From the NCBI GenBank assembly GCA_022113835.1, contig JAILWY010000023.1, positions 7,192,001 to 7,256,000 of the forward strand: 64,000 nucleotides of DNA, read 5' to 3'. The translations under genes were made by a program, and so were the position numbers. Shown piece after piece: positions 49,206-62,197 of this stretch. The notes under the pieces are model-generated. The model was not told the origin of the DNA and ran no database searches. It saw only the letters and a program-made list of their open reading frames with translations. This stretch comes from Atopsyche davidsoni (taxonomy: Eukaryota; Arthropoda; Insecta; Trichoptera; Hydrobiosidae). The stretch's first letter is position 1, and each line of letters opens with the position of its first letter.

Positions 49206-52200
49206 ATGACAGCTCCGACTCGCAAAAATGTCCTTACAGGCTCTATCCATCGCATCAGGGAGTTCGAACTAGAGAAGGTAACAACTATTATATTTTTTAT
49301 TTTTAAAATCATAAATGAGGAATTGCATCCAACACCATAGGACAGATGAGGCACTAACTGGTCTTCTTTCTTGTGTATTTTTGATAAAACATTACTAAAT
49401 TAATTTCTTAACACATTCTTCACTTAACATCACCTATCGTCGATCCTCACCAGAAGCACCAAGTATTTCCTCATTCCGGCTTCCTTCCGGCACCTACCAG
49501 CGCTTCGGAGACGTTCAGGTTCAGTATTCAGTCCCGGATCTTCAATTACCATTTAGATTTTCTTTTAGATGATCTTTTGCGTCATATCTATGACCTGTAT
49601 TTTTTAGTATCTTTCTTGGATACAGCCTAAAACTACCCTCTCCGTATATCTTAGGGCGGTGTAAACTCGTAAGACTGATTTTTCCGATCGCTGTTCAGCC
49701 CGGCATTATCACTTTTGGAGAAATTTTACCAAAAAACTTATAAAATTTGTCTCAAATTATTTTTATTAATTTCACTTTCACCATAAAGTGGTGTATCAAT
49801 TCACGTAACAAAGCTTATACCTTGATTAAACTCATTAGACACAAACACATATACTGCGTAATCACAATACAAGTTAGACTCGGTAGAAATATTTTTGCAA
49901 TCAATAGCATTGCAATCTAAAGTCTAGTTCAAAAGATTTTCTTTAAAATTCATTAATTGATTCTTCAAAATCCTAAGAAATCTTTGCAAAATCTGAGGTA
50001 GAGTATGCATCAGCGGACTGGAAGTTTATTCGTAAAAAAAACATTTGGTATATTTTCATGTTTGCCGTAAAATTTTATTTACAAGAAACATGGTAAGGAA
50101 AGTAAACGTTTCGTTACACTTATTTATAATACAAAAGATAAAGTAGACGTCTGGTGGTGTCTGGAAAAGTCTTGAAGACGGCGTCCGGGAGAGCTCGGAG
50201 CTCGGCACCTGTCCCGTCAGTTTCCGCGTCACCCAGAACAGCCACCTGGACGCGTGTGTGGGATGTTTCGCAAGATTCTCTTATAAACACACCGCATATT
50301 ACGCATCATATTAATTTTCAGCGGGCCCAGACACCCGATTCTGCTTCACAGAATACAACAGAACAAATCATATTTTTTTAGTATTATTAATAGATATAAA
50401 TTATACAACACCTATCTAATAATATAAGCGATCACTATGCAGAGCACAATATGTGATAGCACTTATCAGAAATTATGGTGGACAATGTATGGAAAACAAT
50501 ACCTATTAGGACTGATCTTTATGCAGAAGTGGTCAATTTTTATGAAGAGCGATGTCTTAATAGTAAAATAAGTTGAATGGTAGTTTCAAGACATAAAAAA
50601 GCATTATTTTTTCCTTGGGTTGGAAAGACAGCACTATATATTTTCCCTATTTCAAGACAATCGAAACGAAACGCTAATTGTTAATATGTGTATCATTAAT
50701 TCAAATAATCAAAATGAATTACCGCCACATTGTCCATTCGGATTAAATTATGAAAATTCATATACAATTTATGTTTGCAACGGTTTTTTTAAACCACGTG
50801 TTTTAGACTTATCAAAAAAAATTTCTATAAAGGGCACTGAATTTTTCAAATAAAATACCTCGGATACTTGAAGCAACACACAAGAATAAATTAACAAACA
50901 AAGCCTCTTCAAAATCTATAAAATAATTAAAAGGGGCCTTTTGTTATTACGAATACGCAGCAGTCAATAAATAAGGATAGCTAAGAGCCCCGCGATTTCT
51001 CTCTTATTTTCTGAGGTGTCATAATCATAGCACATATTGCAACATTCGTAGGTATGCCTCGCCGAGGAGTTCGACATCCTGCAGATCGTGGGCGAGGGCT
51101 GGTTCGGCAAGATCCTGCTGGTGGAGCATCGCGGCACGGACACCGAGATGGTCCTCAAGGCGCTGCCCAAGCCCTACGTGCCGCTGTGCGACTTCTATCG
51201 CGAGTTCCACTACGGCCTGCACCTCGGCGTCCACAAGAACATCGTCACCACCTACGACGTGGCCTTCGAGACTGCCGGCTTCTACGTCTTCTCGCAAGAG
51301 TACGCCCCCTTGGGTAAGCGATCATCTCACGTTTCAACTAATTCTACCATACGCAATCACCTCCGATCGAAAAAACCTACTCTCGCATTCAGCTTCCAGC
51401 GAGCGCACATGCGACTGGAGACCGCCTTTGGGCACACTTGTTGCCAATCATAAGTAGAGTCCCGACTTCCAATTCCTGATTACTTTACTTTTAAATAAAA
51501 TAAAATACTTGAGTGATTTTTCTACATGTTCATTTTTATTGATTATATTTATTTAAACCTCAGTTTGATAATGCCAACGTTAAAGGTTGGCGAAACCGGT
51601 CACCAATAAAAATTAAAAATGTGAAAAATTAAAATGGAATTCCACCAAGTACTCTATGTCAAAAATATTGATACTTTAGTTTTATTGAGTTAAACTGTAG
51701 TCAGTTACTACACAAGTTATAATTTATTGTATGTATGTATGTATGACTTAAGTATTAAGATTTTGAAATAAAAGTTTTTATATATTCATGATTTTATTTT
51801 TATCCAATAATTAATTTTAAAGCAATTGCCATATGATATCTTCTCCTGCAACGAAGGAGGTTTATATATCTCTACTATTATAAAGCGTAATAAAAATTAA
51901 GAATATTTTCCATAGCTTACCTACATAAAATTGTGTTTTTATGGCAACATTATTCTGGTTGTTGCAATTATAATAAGTGACAATAGTTTTATAAAATATC
52001 CTATACTTCAAATGTGTTGTATCTGTCAATGAATTTCACCCCAAACAAGATTTCTCGACTTGGGATTGCCCCTAATTAAATATGTACATATTCAAAATTA
52101 CTTCACATTACCTGAATCTTCAAAATGGTTAAACTCTAGGTGACCTCACATCTAACGTGTCAGAAACTGGAATCGGAGAGCTCCACACTAAGCGGGTAGC

Positions 52201-54547
52201 CAAGCAGTTGGCCGCAGCACTAGATCACCTGCATATGAAGGACCTCGTCCATCGAGACGTCAAGCTCGACAACATACTCGTATTCAAGTCTGACTTCTCG
52301 AGGATCAAACTGTGCGACTTCGGAGAGACGAGAAAATCCCAAACTGTGATAAGAAGACGCAACGAATGGTTACCTTACTCTCCGCCAGAAGTCTTGCACA
52401 CTGCAGTCGAAGACACTTACAAGTGAGAAGCTTTCAAAAATTTTCAATTAAAATGTAGATTTTTTGGAAAATAAATTAATGTCTAATGTAATGGTTTTTA
52501 ATAACAGTTAAACGGTTTTAAAAAAATTGGAATATATTTATTATGAATGGATTGAGGTATGCTTGTTTTTTTGTTTATTATTGCAATGTGATTCTATATT
52601 TTTTTACATTGTGTGTGTAATACAAAAGGGAAAAATTCATCAAATAAATATTAAAATGTCAATATTATCATATAATTTAAATTGACAGTCAAAAATCTAT
52701 ATTTTTGTATAATTTAGGGCTGTGACTTCCCATGACGTTTGGCAGTTTGGCATTGTAATGTTCGTGTGCCTGACCGGATGTCTACCATGGCAGAAGGCTG
52801 CCCTAGATGACCCGCGATATGTTAGGTAACAATCAGTAATTAATGTTGAAGCATTAAGATAAGATTAAAAATCTAACAAACTTTAAACATATCAGGTATT
52901 TGGGATGGTACAACAGCTCTAACCCCCTTCGAAAACAACCAAAGCTTTTCAAGCTTGTCTCATCTCGAGCACAGAAATTATTTAAGAAAATTCTTGAACC
53001 GAGACCTGAAAAGCGTCCTTCAGGACTCGGAGACCTTTTAAAATACATGGATGACAGGTGGATGGCTAAAGGAATCAATGAAAAAAATGGAACAGGTACC
53101 TAGATACTGAAAACAATCCAACTTATTATATTATTTATTTATTTTTATTGAAAAACTTTTACTTTTCTTATAGAAAATATTTGTTCAAGCCAATATCTTA
53201 TTAACAATAATAATTAAATGAAATTTTAGCTGGAACTGAGGTCGATGAACTATGCCCATCAATGTACAGTTTCCACAGTGATATTGACGAAAAGAATAAA
53301 TTACTGCATGTGCTTCTTCAACATGGAATAGAAACCACTGTAGATAAAGTGGCTAAAAAGGCCAGAATTAGAGACTGGATTCAAAACAGCGTAATAGCAG
53401 AGGAAGATGAAAATGAGGTGATTATTAAGACCTTTGTCATATTTCCATTACGTGTAATTAACATAACAAATTGCTTAAAATATTTTACTACTTATAGGAC
53501 GAAAGTTACTCACATACTAGATACTCAGAAGACGAAGAAGAAGAAAATATAAGAGGAGGCCTGCATCCAATAGAACAAAATCATCAGCGATGGTCTTCAC
53601 TACGCTACGCTGATGAGAAACATTTCAACCCGAGAACAGGGGAGCTTCTTGACAAAGGAAAAGCTACGAACTATAATACTACAGTTTCATACGATATGCA
53701 ACAAATTCAACCGCTGACTTCATCTGCCCCCCCAACTAAGTATACAAAAGACGAAAATGCATCACAAGGATCTATGAAAGACAGTGCTTATGGATCCATA
53801 GACTTTAAGATATCTCTTCCCAACACCATACCAGACAAAAGAAACAGTGAGGGATCTAGTCATAATCAAAAAGTGGCAGCAAACACTCCTTATCCTAGTC
53901 AACAGCTTCAAAAACATCTTCAACAACAAAATCTTGTCAGAAATGCCAAGAATACAATACCAGCCGCAAAGCCTTTACAAAATTATCAGAAATCAGCTGC
54001 ATACAATAGCAAATATGTAAATGGAAACATATCATCTTCAAAAAACAGTGCATTCAATTCCTCGGACATAAATAGCTCCCAAGCTACAATTCAAAATAAT
54101 AGTAATTCAAATTCTTCTACGACCCTGGCCAGGTCGTCTCCTCAATCCACTTGTTCTCTTAATAACATAAATAATATCAATGGACCGCCAGTCCCAGCAA
54201 GTAGAAAGAAGACAATTTTACCTCTAAAAGTTGGCCCTAACAGTGGATCAAATAGAACTATTGCAAATAATATAAAAAAACCAATTGAAGAAAACTCCAA
54301 AAATCCAGAAAACCAAATGAAAGTTGTGCAAGGCCAGATGAGAATAAACCCTTACGGCTCTCTACCCCCTCATACTAATGGTGTGAATGGACGAGCAATG
54401 AATCCCAAAATGGTCCACTTACATCAAGCAGCTGCTGAAGACCACCTCATCTCGGAAGATTACAACTCAAAAAATAATAATGATAAAGAAGCATTGTTAC
54501 TTATTAAAAAAATGTTAATTGAAAATAAAACAGGACTTCCAGATTGA
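49206..54547 (+). CDS. SBK/meng-po-type serine/threonine protein kinase
   Basis: Seven coding exons can be joined in phase: 49206-49277, 51052-51313, 52140-52422, 52718-52825, 52896-53095, 53230-53417 and 53498-54547, giving 720 residues. All introns are GT/AG. The ATG at 49206 has a favourable context (GCCGCC-like, ACCGCCATGA); its exon ends in phase 0 as the next exon requires. The kinase domain covers about residues 31-300: glycine loop GEGWFG (38-43), ATP-binding Lys 60, HRD 149-151 with catalytic Asp151, Asn156, DFG 171-173, PPE 193-195 in place of APE. All catalytic residues are present, so it should be active. Sequence style (EGWFGKILL, LVHRDVKLDNILVF) is that of insect meng-po/SBK1 kinases. 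Residues from about 309 form an acidic, then Asn/Gln/Ser-rich, probably disordered tail unlike short SBK1. Upstream exon and promoter are likely at 43.7-44.3 kb. Substrates are unknown. Confidence 0.9.
50154..50381 (+). other. GC-rich open segment in kinase intron
   Basis: About 130 bp of GC-rich sequence (50,150-50,280) between the first two kinase coding exons is open in more than one frame on both strands. No frame joins the kinase with usable splice sites, and no family is recognised. It could be an alternative exon or a regulatory block. Confidence 0.2.
51560..51661 (+). repeat. Retroelement-like repeat with conserved hairpin, copy B
   Basis: GCCAAC-GTTAAAG-GTTGGC (51573-51591) followed by GAAACCGGTCA and AAAATGGAATTCC, the same layout as the minus-strand copy near 46.3 kb, including a 7-nt loop. 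It sits in a kinase intron. Confidence 0.45.
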
Positions 54548-54846
54548 AAAAATTGCTCAAAACTTTATTGATATCACTATGAAAAGACCAAGTAATGTAG
54601 ATAATATATTATAAAAAATATCTTATAGCACTCGGGGTTGTCAGGTGATCAATAAGACTTAGTCAAATTTGCATGTCTCAATTGTTGTAACCTATTTCAA
54701 GATTATCATATGCAAACAAATCAACATTGTTTAAAAAAATTCCATCCAATAGTTGAGAAAATTAACAGTATTTACTGTATTCACCCTAGTAACTAAATGA
54801 TAAAAAATATACTTATCCGCAATAATATTAACATGGAGACACACAC

Positions 54847-54883
<37 letters not shown>

Positions 54884-54912
54884 GTGTGTATGTGTGTGTG
54901 CATGTGTGTGTT

Positions 54913-54944
<32 letters not shown>

Positions 54945-56728
54945 CACACACATGTGCACACCTTCAATATTTTTGTAGTCCTGCCAAAAGTCTCTCCATT
55001 AGTATTAATATAAAGCTAAAGTTGGATTATTGCCAAAATAATGAGACAAGTGAGTCAAGCCAATAACATTAAAAGACAAAATAGCATAAATAAAAAATCA
55101 TTTAAATAATAAGTTTGAATAATACAATAGAATCCATGATTTAATTAATACTCAATGTAAAAATCATTATATTGTGTTGTCTTTTGAGGCATTAAAATAC
55201 CGTCTAAAAAATATAAATACTATTTTGATATTATAGCTCATTCTATATTATAAGATCAGCCAGCAATGCATATTGTTTCTTCCATCTTTATATTATTTAT
55301 CCGCTAAATAGATGTACAATTAAAGAAAATTATATTTTCATTGATAACAGTCAATAGTAAAGCCACCTGCTAAGCAATCAGAAAAAAACCTCATTCATCT
55401 CTTTTTATTTGATATTATTTAATATTTATTAAAAAAATTATATAGTTTTCTTAGTCCTTGTACAAATTAAGATTCTGTGTTGTTTGTAATCAGTTTATTT
55501 AGTAAATATGAAAATCTGCTATGCGTCCCATATTTAAAAAGTACTGATACTGATGATATATTTAGACTTCTAAACATTATAGCAACACATAAGTACTTAA
55601 AATATAATTATGTCATTAGAATCTGTCAATCAGATGTCGGGCATTTTCCTAATTGATAAAAAAAATAATAACGCTAACAAGTCTGAGCGTAACATATCCA
55701 TTTGATGTTTTCTGAAGGTACGTACCAGATGCCTCTCCCCTCCGCATGTACTCAACTTTTACACATATAGACTAGTGCAGCCCTTAGCTATTTACTCAAT
55801 TTATATAAAACAAATCAGCAATATTGATTTTTTTTGTTTTTACTCTTGTATTTTGTATCTTTAATAAAAAAAATAAAAACATCTCCTGTAATTTATTGTT
55901 ACTTATCTGGTGTAAAATAAATATAAATAAATAGGTACAGTTGTTACATGCTGCATATTCACAATACAAACAGAACTGACAAACTTAAATGTTATCAAGA
56001 TCATCGTAAGACAAATAAAAATAAAAAATTGAATGTCAATATCAATGATAAAAAGACTATAGAATGATTATAATTTATTTTTTCATTCCATAAGTAAAAA
56101 CTAAAATATTTTAATTTATTAATTAATTTTTTTATAATATATTTTAGATTGAAATGATTTGAGAGGTGTTGAAATCTAGGGAATTGTGGGAGTGTGTGAT
56201 GGATAATTGTTAATAGTCAAAGTAAGTTATGATTCTTTAAAACTTATAATCAAGTGTGTAAAGTGCAACTGCAATGTGCACATATCACACAAACCAAGTT
56301 TTAAAGATCTACAATGTGATATAACATTCAAACAATAAATAATAACTATAATTACAATAAGTGTCCATTAAATTATAATGATATAAAATAATCTGTCAAA
56401 AATTATTAACACATCATTACCATTCGGAGACAGTAATAAATGTTATTACGTGACTACTTGTGAAATGACAGGGTCGTATACGATTATATACATAGAAGAC
56501 AGACATTTATTTCAAAAGCCAGAAGACATATGGTAAATATACTAACACATACATTGAACTCATCTTTTATTACAAAATAATTTATTTACATTTAACATTC
56601 TTAAAAATATACGCAAAGTTCGCAAATACTTATAATTACAAATAAAAAATATATAATTAACTATCTTTAGATAAATAATAATAAGTCGCACACTGATAAT
56701 TTTCAGGATATTTTTTTAAATACTCGGT
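54548..56728. other. Convergent 3' region between kinase and ATAD5 genes
   Basis: AT-rich, with several AATAAA motifs on both strands (for example near 55860 on plus). It contains the compound microsatellite at 54849-54958. No other gene is evident. It should hold both 3' untranslated regions. Confidence 0.5.
54849..54958. repeat. Compound TA/TG microsatellite
   Basis: A (TA) run at about 54850-54881, an irregular TG/TTTG stretch to 54925, another (TA) run and then ACACACAC. The AC/TG ends make the whole tract roughly self-complementary. Confidence 0.95.
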
Positions 56729-59700
56729 TTATTGAGTTACTGAAGAGCAATCCAGAATTTCACAAGCTTTTTCAAATATGTGGTCTTTAGAATTAACAAT
56801 TATAGACCTCAAATAGTGATAAAAACGATTATTTCGTTTGAAGTTATTTCCAGATCTCGTCTTTTCTAAGCGGCAAATGCTTCGCAATGTAGGTAAGTAG
56901 TCCAATGCCAGACCTGATCGATCTAGTTGAGCTCCAAATGACACTGCATTGCACAACCCTGCATTTACCGAATGTCTGCTATCCCTGAAAATGCAATGAT
57001 GTTGTATTTTTATAAGATCACATCACATCTGATAAGAACCAAACCCTGGATCACCAGAAAGAACATACAAAAAATATGGGTTAAATCTTTTTAAAGTGAT
57101 TTCTAGAAAACTAATGTACTAATGAAATTTTTAAAGTGAAAATTTTTGTTGAATCTAAATAACTTTCATAGAATTGAATGCATTTTTTTAGGAATCATGT
57201 CAATAGCAAAGCATTAAAAAATAGAATAAATGAGGATGTTTATATTTTAACAATTTAATATCAATCATAAAATGCACATCTGTAAAACACTCTAATTTTT
57301 ATAAAGATTAGATGCTAATATTGTTTTTATTAAAAAATGTTTGTAAAATTTAATATCTCACCTGACATCCACACAAGAAGAAAAGAAACTATCATCACTA
57401 TTTCTCAGTTTAATTTTTAAATTCATAAAAGAGTGTTCACTCAAGTAAGAGGAGCATGAAGAAATAAGTTCTTTATGACTACAAAATTCAGTAAAGTCTT
57501 CCATTTCTGATAAACTGTCTTTTAAGGAGGCTTTCCAAGGAAGCTTCATAAAATCAGAGGTATCGCCACTTTCAGTCTGAAGTATATCAACTGTAGATAA
57601 AATGTCCAGAAACTCAACAATGCTGTTCAAATCTGAGTTTGTGTCGTTGACCTGTCTATATTCTTGAACATTTGTTGCAGTGTCACATTTGTTAAGTTTT
57701 CGACACTGACCGTTGTAAATATTTGACATATTACACCAAATGGCACTGAAGTCAGATTTAGTAGACATCTCTTGGAATAACATATGTTTTAATATATCTT
57801 CTGGGGAAATTTCCTGTGCATTGGATTGACTAGATAGTAAAGTAGTTTTGCTTTCGCTGTGTGAGGATAAGCGTTGCTCACATTTACTATTCCATGATAT
57901 GTTAGACTCTTCTTCCAATAGATTTCCTGAAAAAGATTCATTGTCTTTTAATTCATTAGCTGTGAACGTATTCAATTTCCCCGGTTCCTTTTTGAGCTGA
58001 TTTAATGTGTTTCTATTGCTCAATATCCAATACTGAAGTTGGAGTATTGTTTTTCTCATATCTCCTTTGTGAAAATCCACTAACAAGCTTGCTAGTGACG
58101 GTATTATTCTTCCACACTCAATTAATAACAGAACATCTAACCATGGGCCGAGTAACTTTCCACTCAAATTATTAAATTTCACAACATTTTGCTCTTTCAT
58201 AAAACGTTGCAAATGGCTGCAGTTAACATCTGATGCCACAATAACTACTGGTCGTTTTGAAGATTGAACTATTTGATTCAAAGCAGCAACAAAGCCATCA
58301 TCCTCTTCAAAAACTATGTCAGCATCTTCAATCAACATCAGAGACATTTTGTTTGCCTCTAAGTTAGATTTTTGTGAAAATCCATCATTGCTGTAATCAT
58401 TTACTGAAAATTTATCTTTTTTACATTTTTGTGAAGAACACATATCTCTGTCTTGTCTTTTAAACAATTTAAAATTATTTTCAATATGAGTATAATTTTT
58501 TAATTTCTCACACTTTTCTTGAGAATCGGGCTTGTCAAGTATATTAGAAAATCCACTAAAAGAGGAGCTATCAGAAGTCATTTTAGTCAAAACTTTATGC
58601 GATTGTGTTGCTTCTTGTAGTTCAGTCAGTATTCGTTTCCCTGTCCTTTTGGAGCTGGCATTAACTTCCAAAATATTGATGTTCAGTTCATTTGCAATTG
58701 CATATAAGGAAGTCGTTTTACCACTGCCGTGGGGACCGACCATGACTATTGTATTACTCGGATGCCGTGTACTATCTCGACTTTCAGAATCAGAATAAAA
58801 ATCTGAAGAACTACCAGAATTCCTTCTAATTCTTTTACTTTTATTTATGGTAATTTCACTGTACTCTTTCCAAGTTTCAAGCCATATTTTAATTTGTTTA
58901 ATACTCCTACAATTTCCTAAAATATCCTCAGATGTCATCGGTTTATATTTTTCTGTCCATAAACTAGAAAATTCATCCACATTAGCGATGAGATCACTAG
59001 AGGATTTAGAGGGTTTTAAATTAATAATGTTTGTTTTGGGAGGAACATCACTGTCATGATTTTTCATACTAGTCAAAAACTTCTCATTTAACTGTCTAAA
59101 AGTTCTATAAACAGGGAACTTTGGGAATTTTTGTTTTATTTCATGAAGTCCTTCCTTGTGGTTAAATGATTTTAAATTTACTAATAACAAGCTGCTCCTA
59201 TTGATATTTTCTATTGCTGTATTAATTTTGTAATGATTTTGAAAATCACGTGAGGTATCTTGTGGTTTAAATAAATCATCTTCAATTTCAGCTTTAAAAT
59301 TAATAATTGGTAAATTCCAAACATCAAATTTACCACACTTTTCAGGTAATTGTCGTACATGACATGTACTGGGAAAATAACAAAAGTCATGATGTGAAAT
59401 AGATTGTTTTTCATTTTGTTTTTTTATGACATCGGGCATTCCACTAAGCAAGAACTTTTGTCTGGCTTCAGCTACCGAAGGATCTACCAGTGGCTTGGGA
59501 AAACTCTTTGCGAAAAGGGGAGCGAGTTTAACAGGTATCAGCTTGGTTTTCTTGGCCAGTGATAAACTTGAAGAGCTTGCAGGAGACCGAACACACAACA
59601 TGTCTGGTGATCCAATGTTCACTATTTTTAAAGGAGAAATAATTTTAACCCTTGCGATTTTACACACAGATTTAATATTTTCTTTGTTTATTTTTAATTT

Positions 59701-61515
59701 GGTCTTTTCCTTTGATGTGTTATCGATCACCATAGTCTTTTTTTTAATGAATATTTGGAATTTATCAGTATCAGAATCATTATCAGAATCACCGCTGACA
59801 CCTAGATCATACTTGATAGGTTTTTTAATATTTCTTTTTGGTCGCAAATGAAGTTGAATATGATTTTCCTGAGTGTGCTGTTTTTCCAGTAAATCATCTG
59901 CCGCTATGGGCAGCACTTCTTTAGACTTGAGACAATTTTTAGAGAGTTTCCTAATGCTTTTTTGCGTTTTAATTATTTTAATTTGCAAATTTGATATTTT
60001 GTTGTCAACATCCAACGTTGGATTTAGTTCTTGTTCACAATTATTACTGCTAATGTTAAGATTTTTTTTTTGACGGTTCGATTTTCTCAATGGCTTTTTA
60101 AGATGACTCGACTCTTTAAATTTAATTTTGATGGAATCTTGAGAATCGGAAGGCACTTCGGAACTACTATGCAATATATCTTCATCCTGTACTTTCTCAA
60201 AATAACTCAATACACTTTCTTTTTTTCTTATAGATGGTAATAATTGTTTCAGAAAACTATCGTCTGGTGTATCATTTGAGGTTCTCAAGATTTTCCCGGA
60301 ACTGCTCTCACTTTTTTCATTAGATGAATTATTAATAGGTTTAGTTTTTTTTAACAAGTTTCCATGATTATCACAAGATGCGTCTCTTCTTCGTTTCCTG
60401 CCCTTCTTTTGCAATGCAGAAATGTCTGAAACTTTACCAGTTAATTTATATTTTTTCAAGGATGGATTTTTCAAAGCTGGGGAATCTTGATTATTTTTAC
60501 AGAGCATATTTTTAAAGATTTTTTCCCGTTTACTCAAAAGTTTCTTCACATATTCTTCACGGTTAACTTCAAGTTCTTTTTTTCCTTTAGCTCCTTTTTT
60601 TTCAGCCCATTTTTCCAAGCAAAGCTTTCGCTTTGCTTTAACTTCTCTTTGAATTTCAACAACCTGAGGGTCTTGGCTACATTTGGCAATCTTTCCAGGA
60701 GAATTAGTTCCAATGATTTTCTTTCGTGAATCCATCATAACTTGAAAAGCATCAGTGGGCTTAGGAGATTCACAATCATCCTGATTTTTTTTTTGTTTTT
60801 TTGATTTCTTCTGTGAATTATTTAACCTTGCAGATATTTTTTTTTGTTTTCGGTTCTGATTGTCATTTATACCATCTACATTCACATCAATGATCATTTT
60901 ACTCTTAACGTGTATTTTTTTTTTATTATTCTTAGAATTAACAGCAGTTAACTTATTGTTTGATTTCATTTTATGGTTTATCTTAGATCTTTTCACAGAG
61001 GTTGTATTACCTAATTCAGTTGATTCTTGATTTAATGTGTGATTTTTATTAGGTGGTGAGATATTTTCCATTGTAGATAATTCCATTTGAGTTTTTTCAA
61101 CTTCCTTGTACGATTTCAAATCACATTTCTTAGTTGAGTTACTTTTAAGTATCTTCTTTCTATTATTTTTCACTGTACGATTGTCTTGGGCCTCATGGTT
61201 ATTTGAAAAATTACTTGCTTTTGAACTATCTTTAATCAAAGAGGAAATTTCTTGATCGAGAGTATTATCGGAACCATTAAAAGATTTTTGTATTGAACAA
61301 TTTAACTTTTGATTTTTCTGTTCGGGGTACTCGCTAGATGTATCAAGTAACGGTGTCTTTTCTATCGATATATCATTTAAAGTCAATTTTGAATACCCAA
61401 ATTTATTGCGTTCAGTTTTTATTTCTAGGGCTACCTTTTTGGTATATCCACTTGAATTACTTAGAGTCACATCACTTTCAATTGACGAGTTGACACACTG
61501 CAAATATTTCTTCAT
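56729..61515 (-). CDS. ATAD5: ATAD5/Elg1, RFC-like PCNA unloader subunit
   Basis: Two exons on the minus strand, 61515-57362 and 56984-56729, join in phase (AG|GTGAGA donor, TTTTCAG acceptor) to give 1,469 residues. The frame is open six codons further upstream but from a TTG; ATG 61515 is the first methionine. ATAD5/Elg1 is the large subunit of an alternative RFC complex that removes PCNA from DNA after replication, in the nucleus. Evidence: a long Lys/Ser-rich disordered N-terminal half, TEKYKP motif (854-859) as in RFC subunits, Walker A GPHGSGKT (927-934), Walker B-like LMLIEDAD with Glu1063/Asp1064, a sensor-1-like RPVVIVASD, and a C-terminal ALDYLPTLRSICR motif ending NRFYHYLRS. The insert between Walker A and B is long and Ser/Lys-rich. 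Length lies between fly Elg1 and human ATAD5. The stop codon overlaps an AATAAA (56733-56728), though polyadenylation further down is likelier. Confidence 0.95.
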
Positions 61516-62197
61516 ATTTTTGATGTTTGACAAGCAAAAACAGTTTCAAACACTTTTAAAATAGCAAAATTTTTATTTAAATATTATCATTATGAGAGTA
61601 AATAAAATAAAATAGAACAATATCCTGATCAATAGCCTCGTTTAGAATTAGAAAGAAAACTTTTATTTGACATTTTGTTGACAGATATTTCAGCGGGAAA
61701 GAACTTTTTTTTTTAATGTGAAACCCGTGTTTTTTATTAAATCCAGTCAGCGAAGTTTTTAAATTTATAAATATAAAGTAAATATATATATTTATATATA
61801 TATATATACTTTCAATATGAATCATATAAACTCACTTAAAAGATATTATAGTTTTAGATTTTTTTATGCTTTGATTTAAGATATTTATTTTTCTTTAATA
61901 TTATTTAAAATGATTATTATAATAAAACTATTTTTTTAAATTTTTAATTTTATCAGAAATAATTTATAAATATACTGGTTAAAGATTTTCACACCACAGC
62001 AATATAATGCAATAATGGCAATTTTTCTCTTTGTGTTCATCATCCAATTTCCAGTTGGTTACAGCAAGCGTCCGTCGCTGCTAGTATGTGTTTTGACGTT
62101 TCATTAAATTTTAGTTTACTTCACGATAATCATACTGCGTTGGATTCTAAAATCTCATCAAGTTAGTATGATATAAAAGTGCAGAAATTCATGCAAA
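61516..62197. promoter_or_regulatory. Divergent promoter region of ATAD5 and DIS3L2
   Basis: The two start codons are 682 bp apart and point away from each other. The region is AT-rich with a TA run at 61784-61808 and no CpG-rich core. Both promoters must lie here unless upstream non-coding exons exist. Confidence 0.6.

Noticed and set aside
51054..51317. Other plus and minus frames across the first large kinase exon
   Set aside because: Shadows of the GC-rich kinase exon; only the frame giving GEGWFGK and phase-matched introns is coding.
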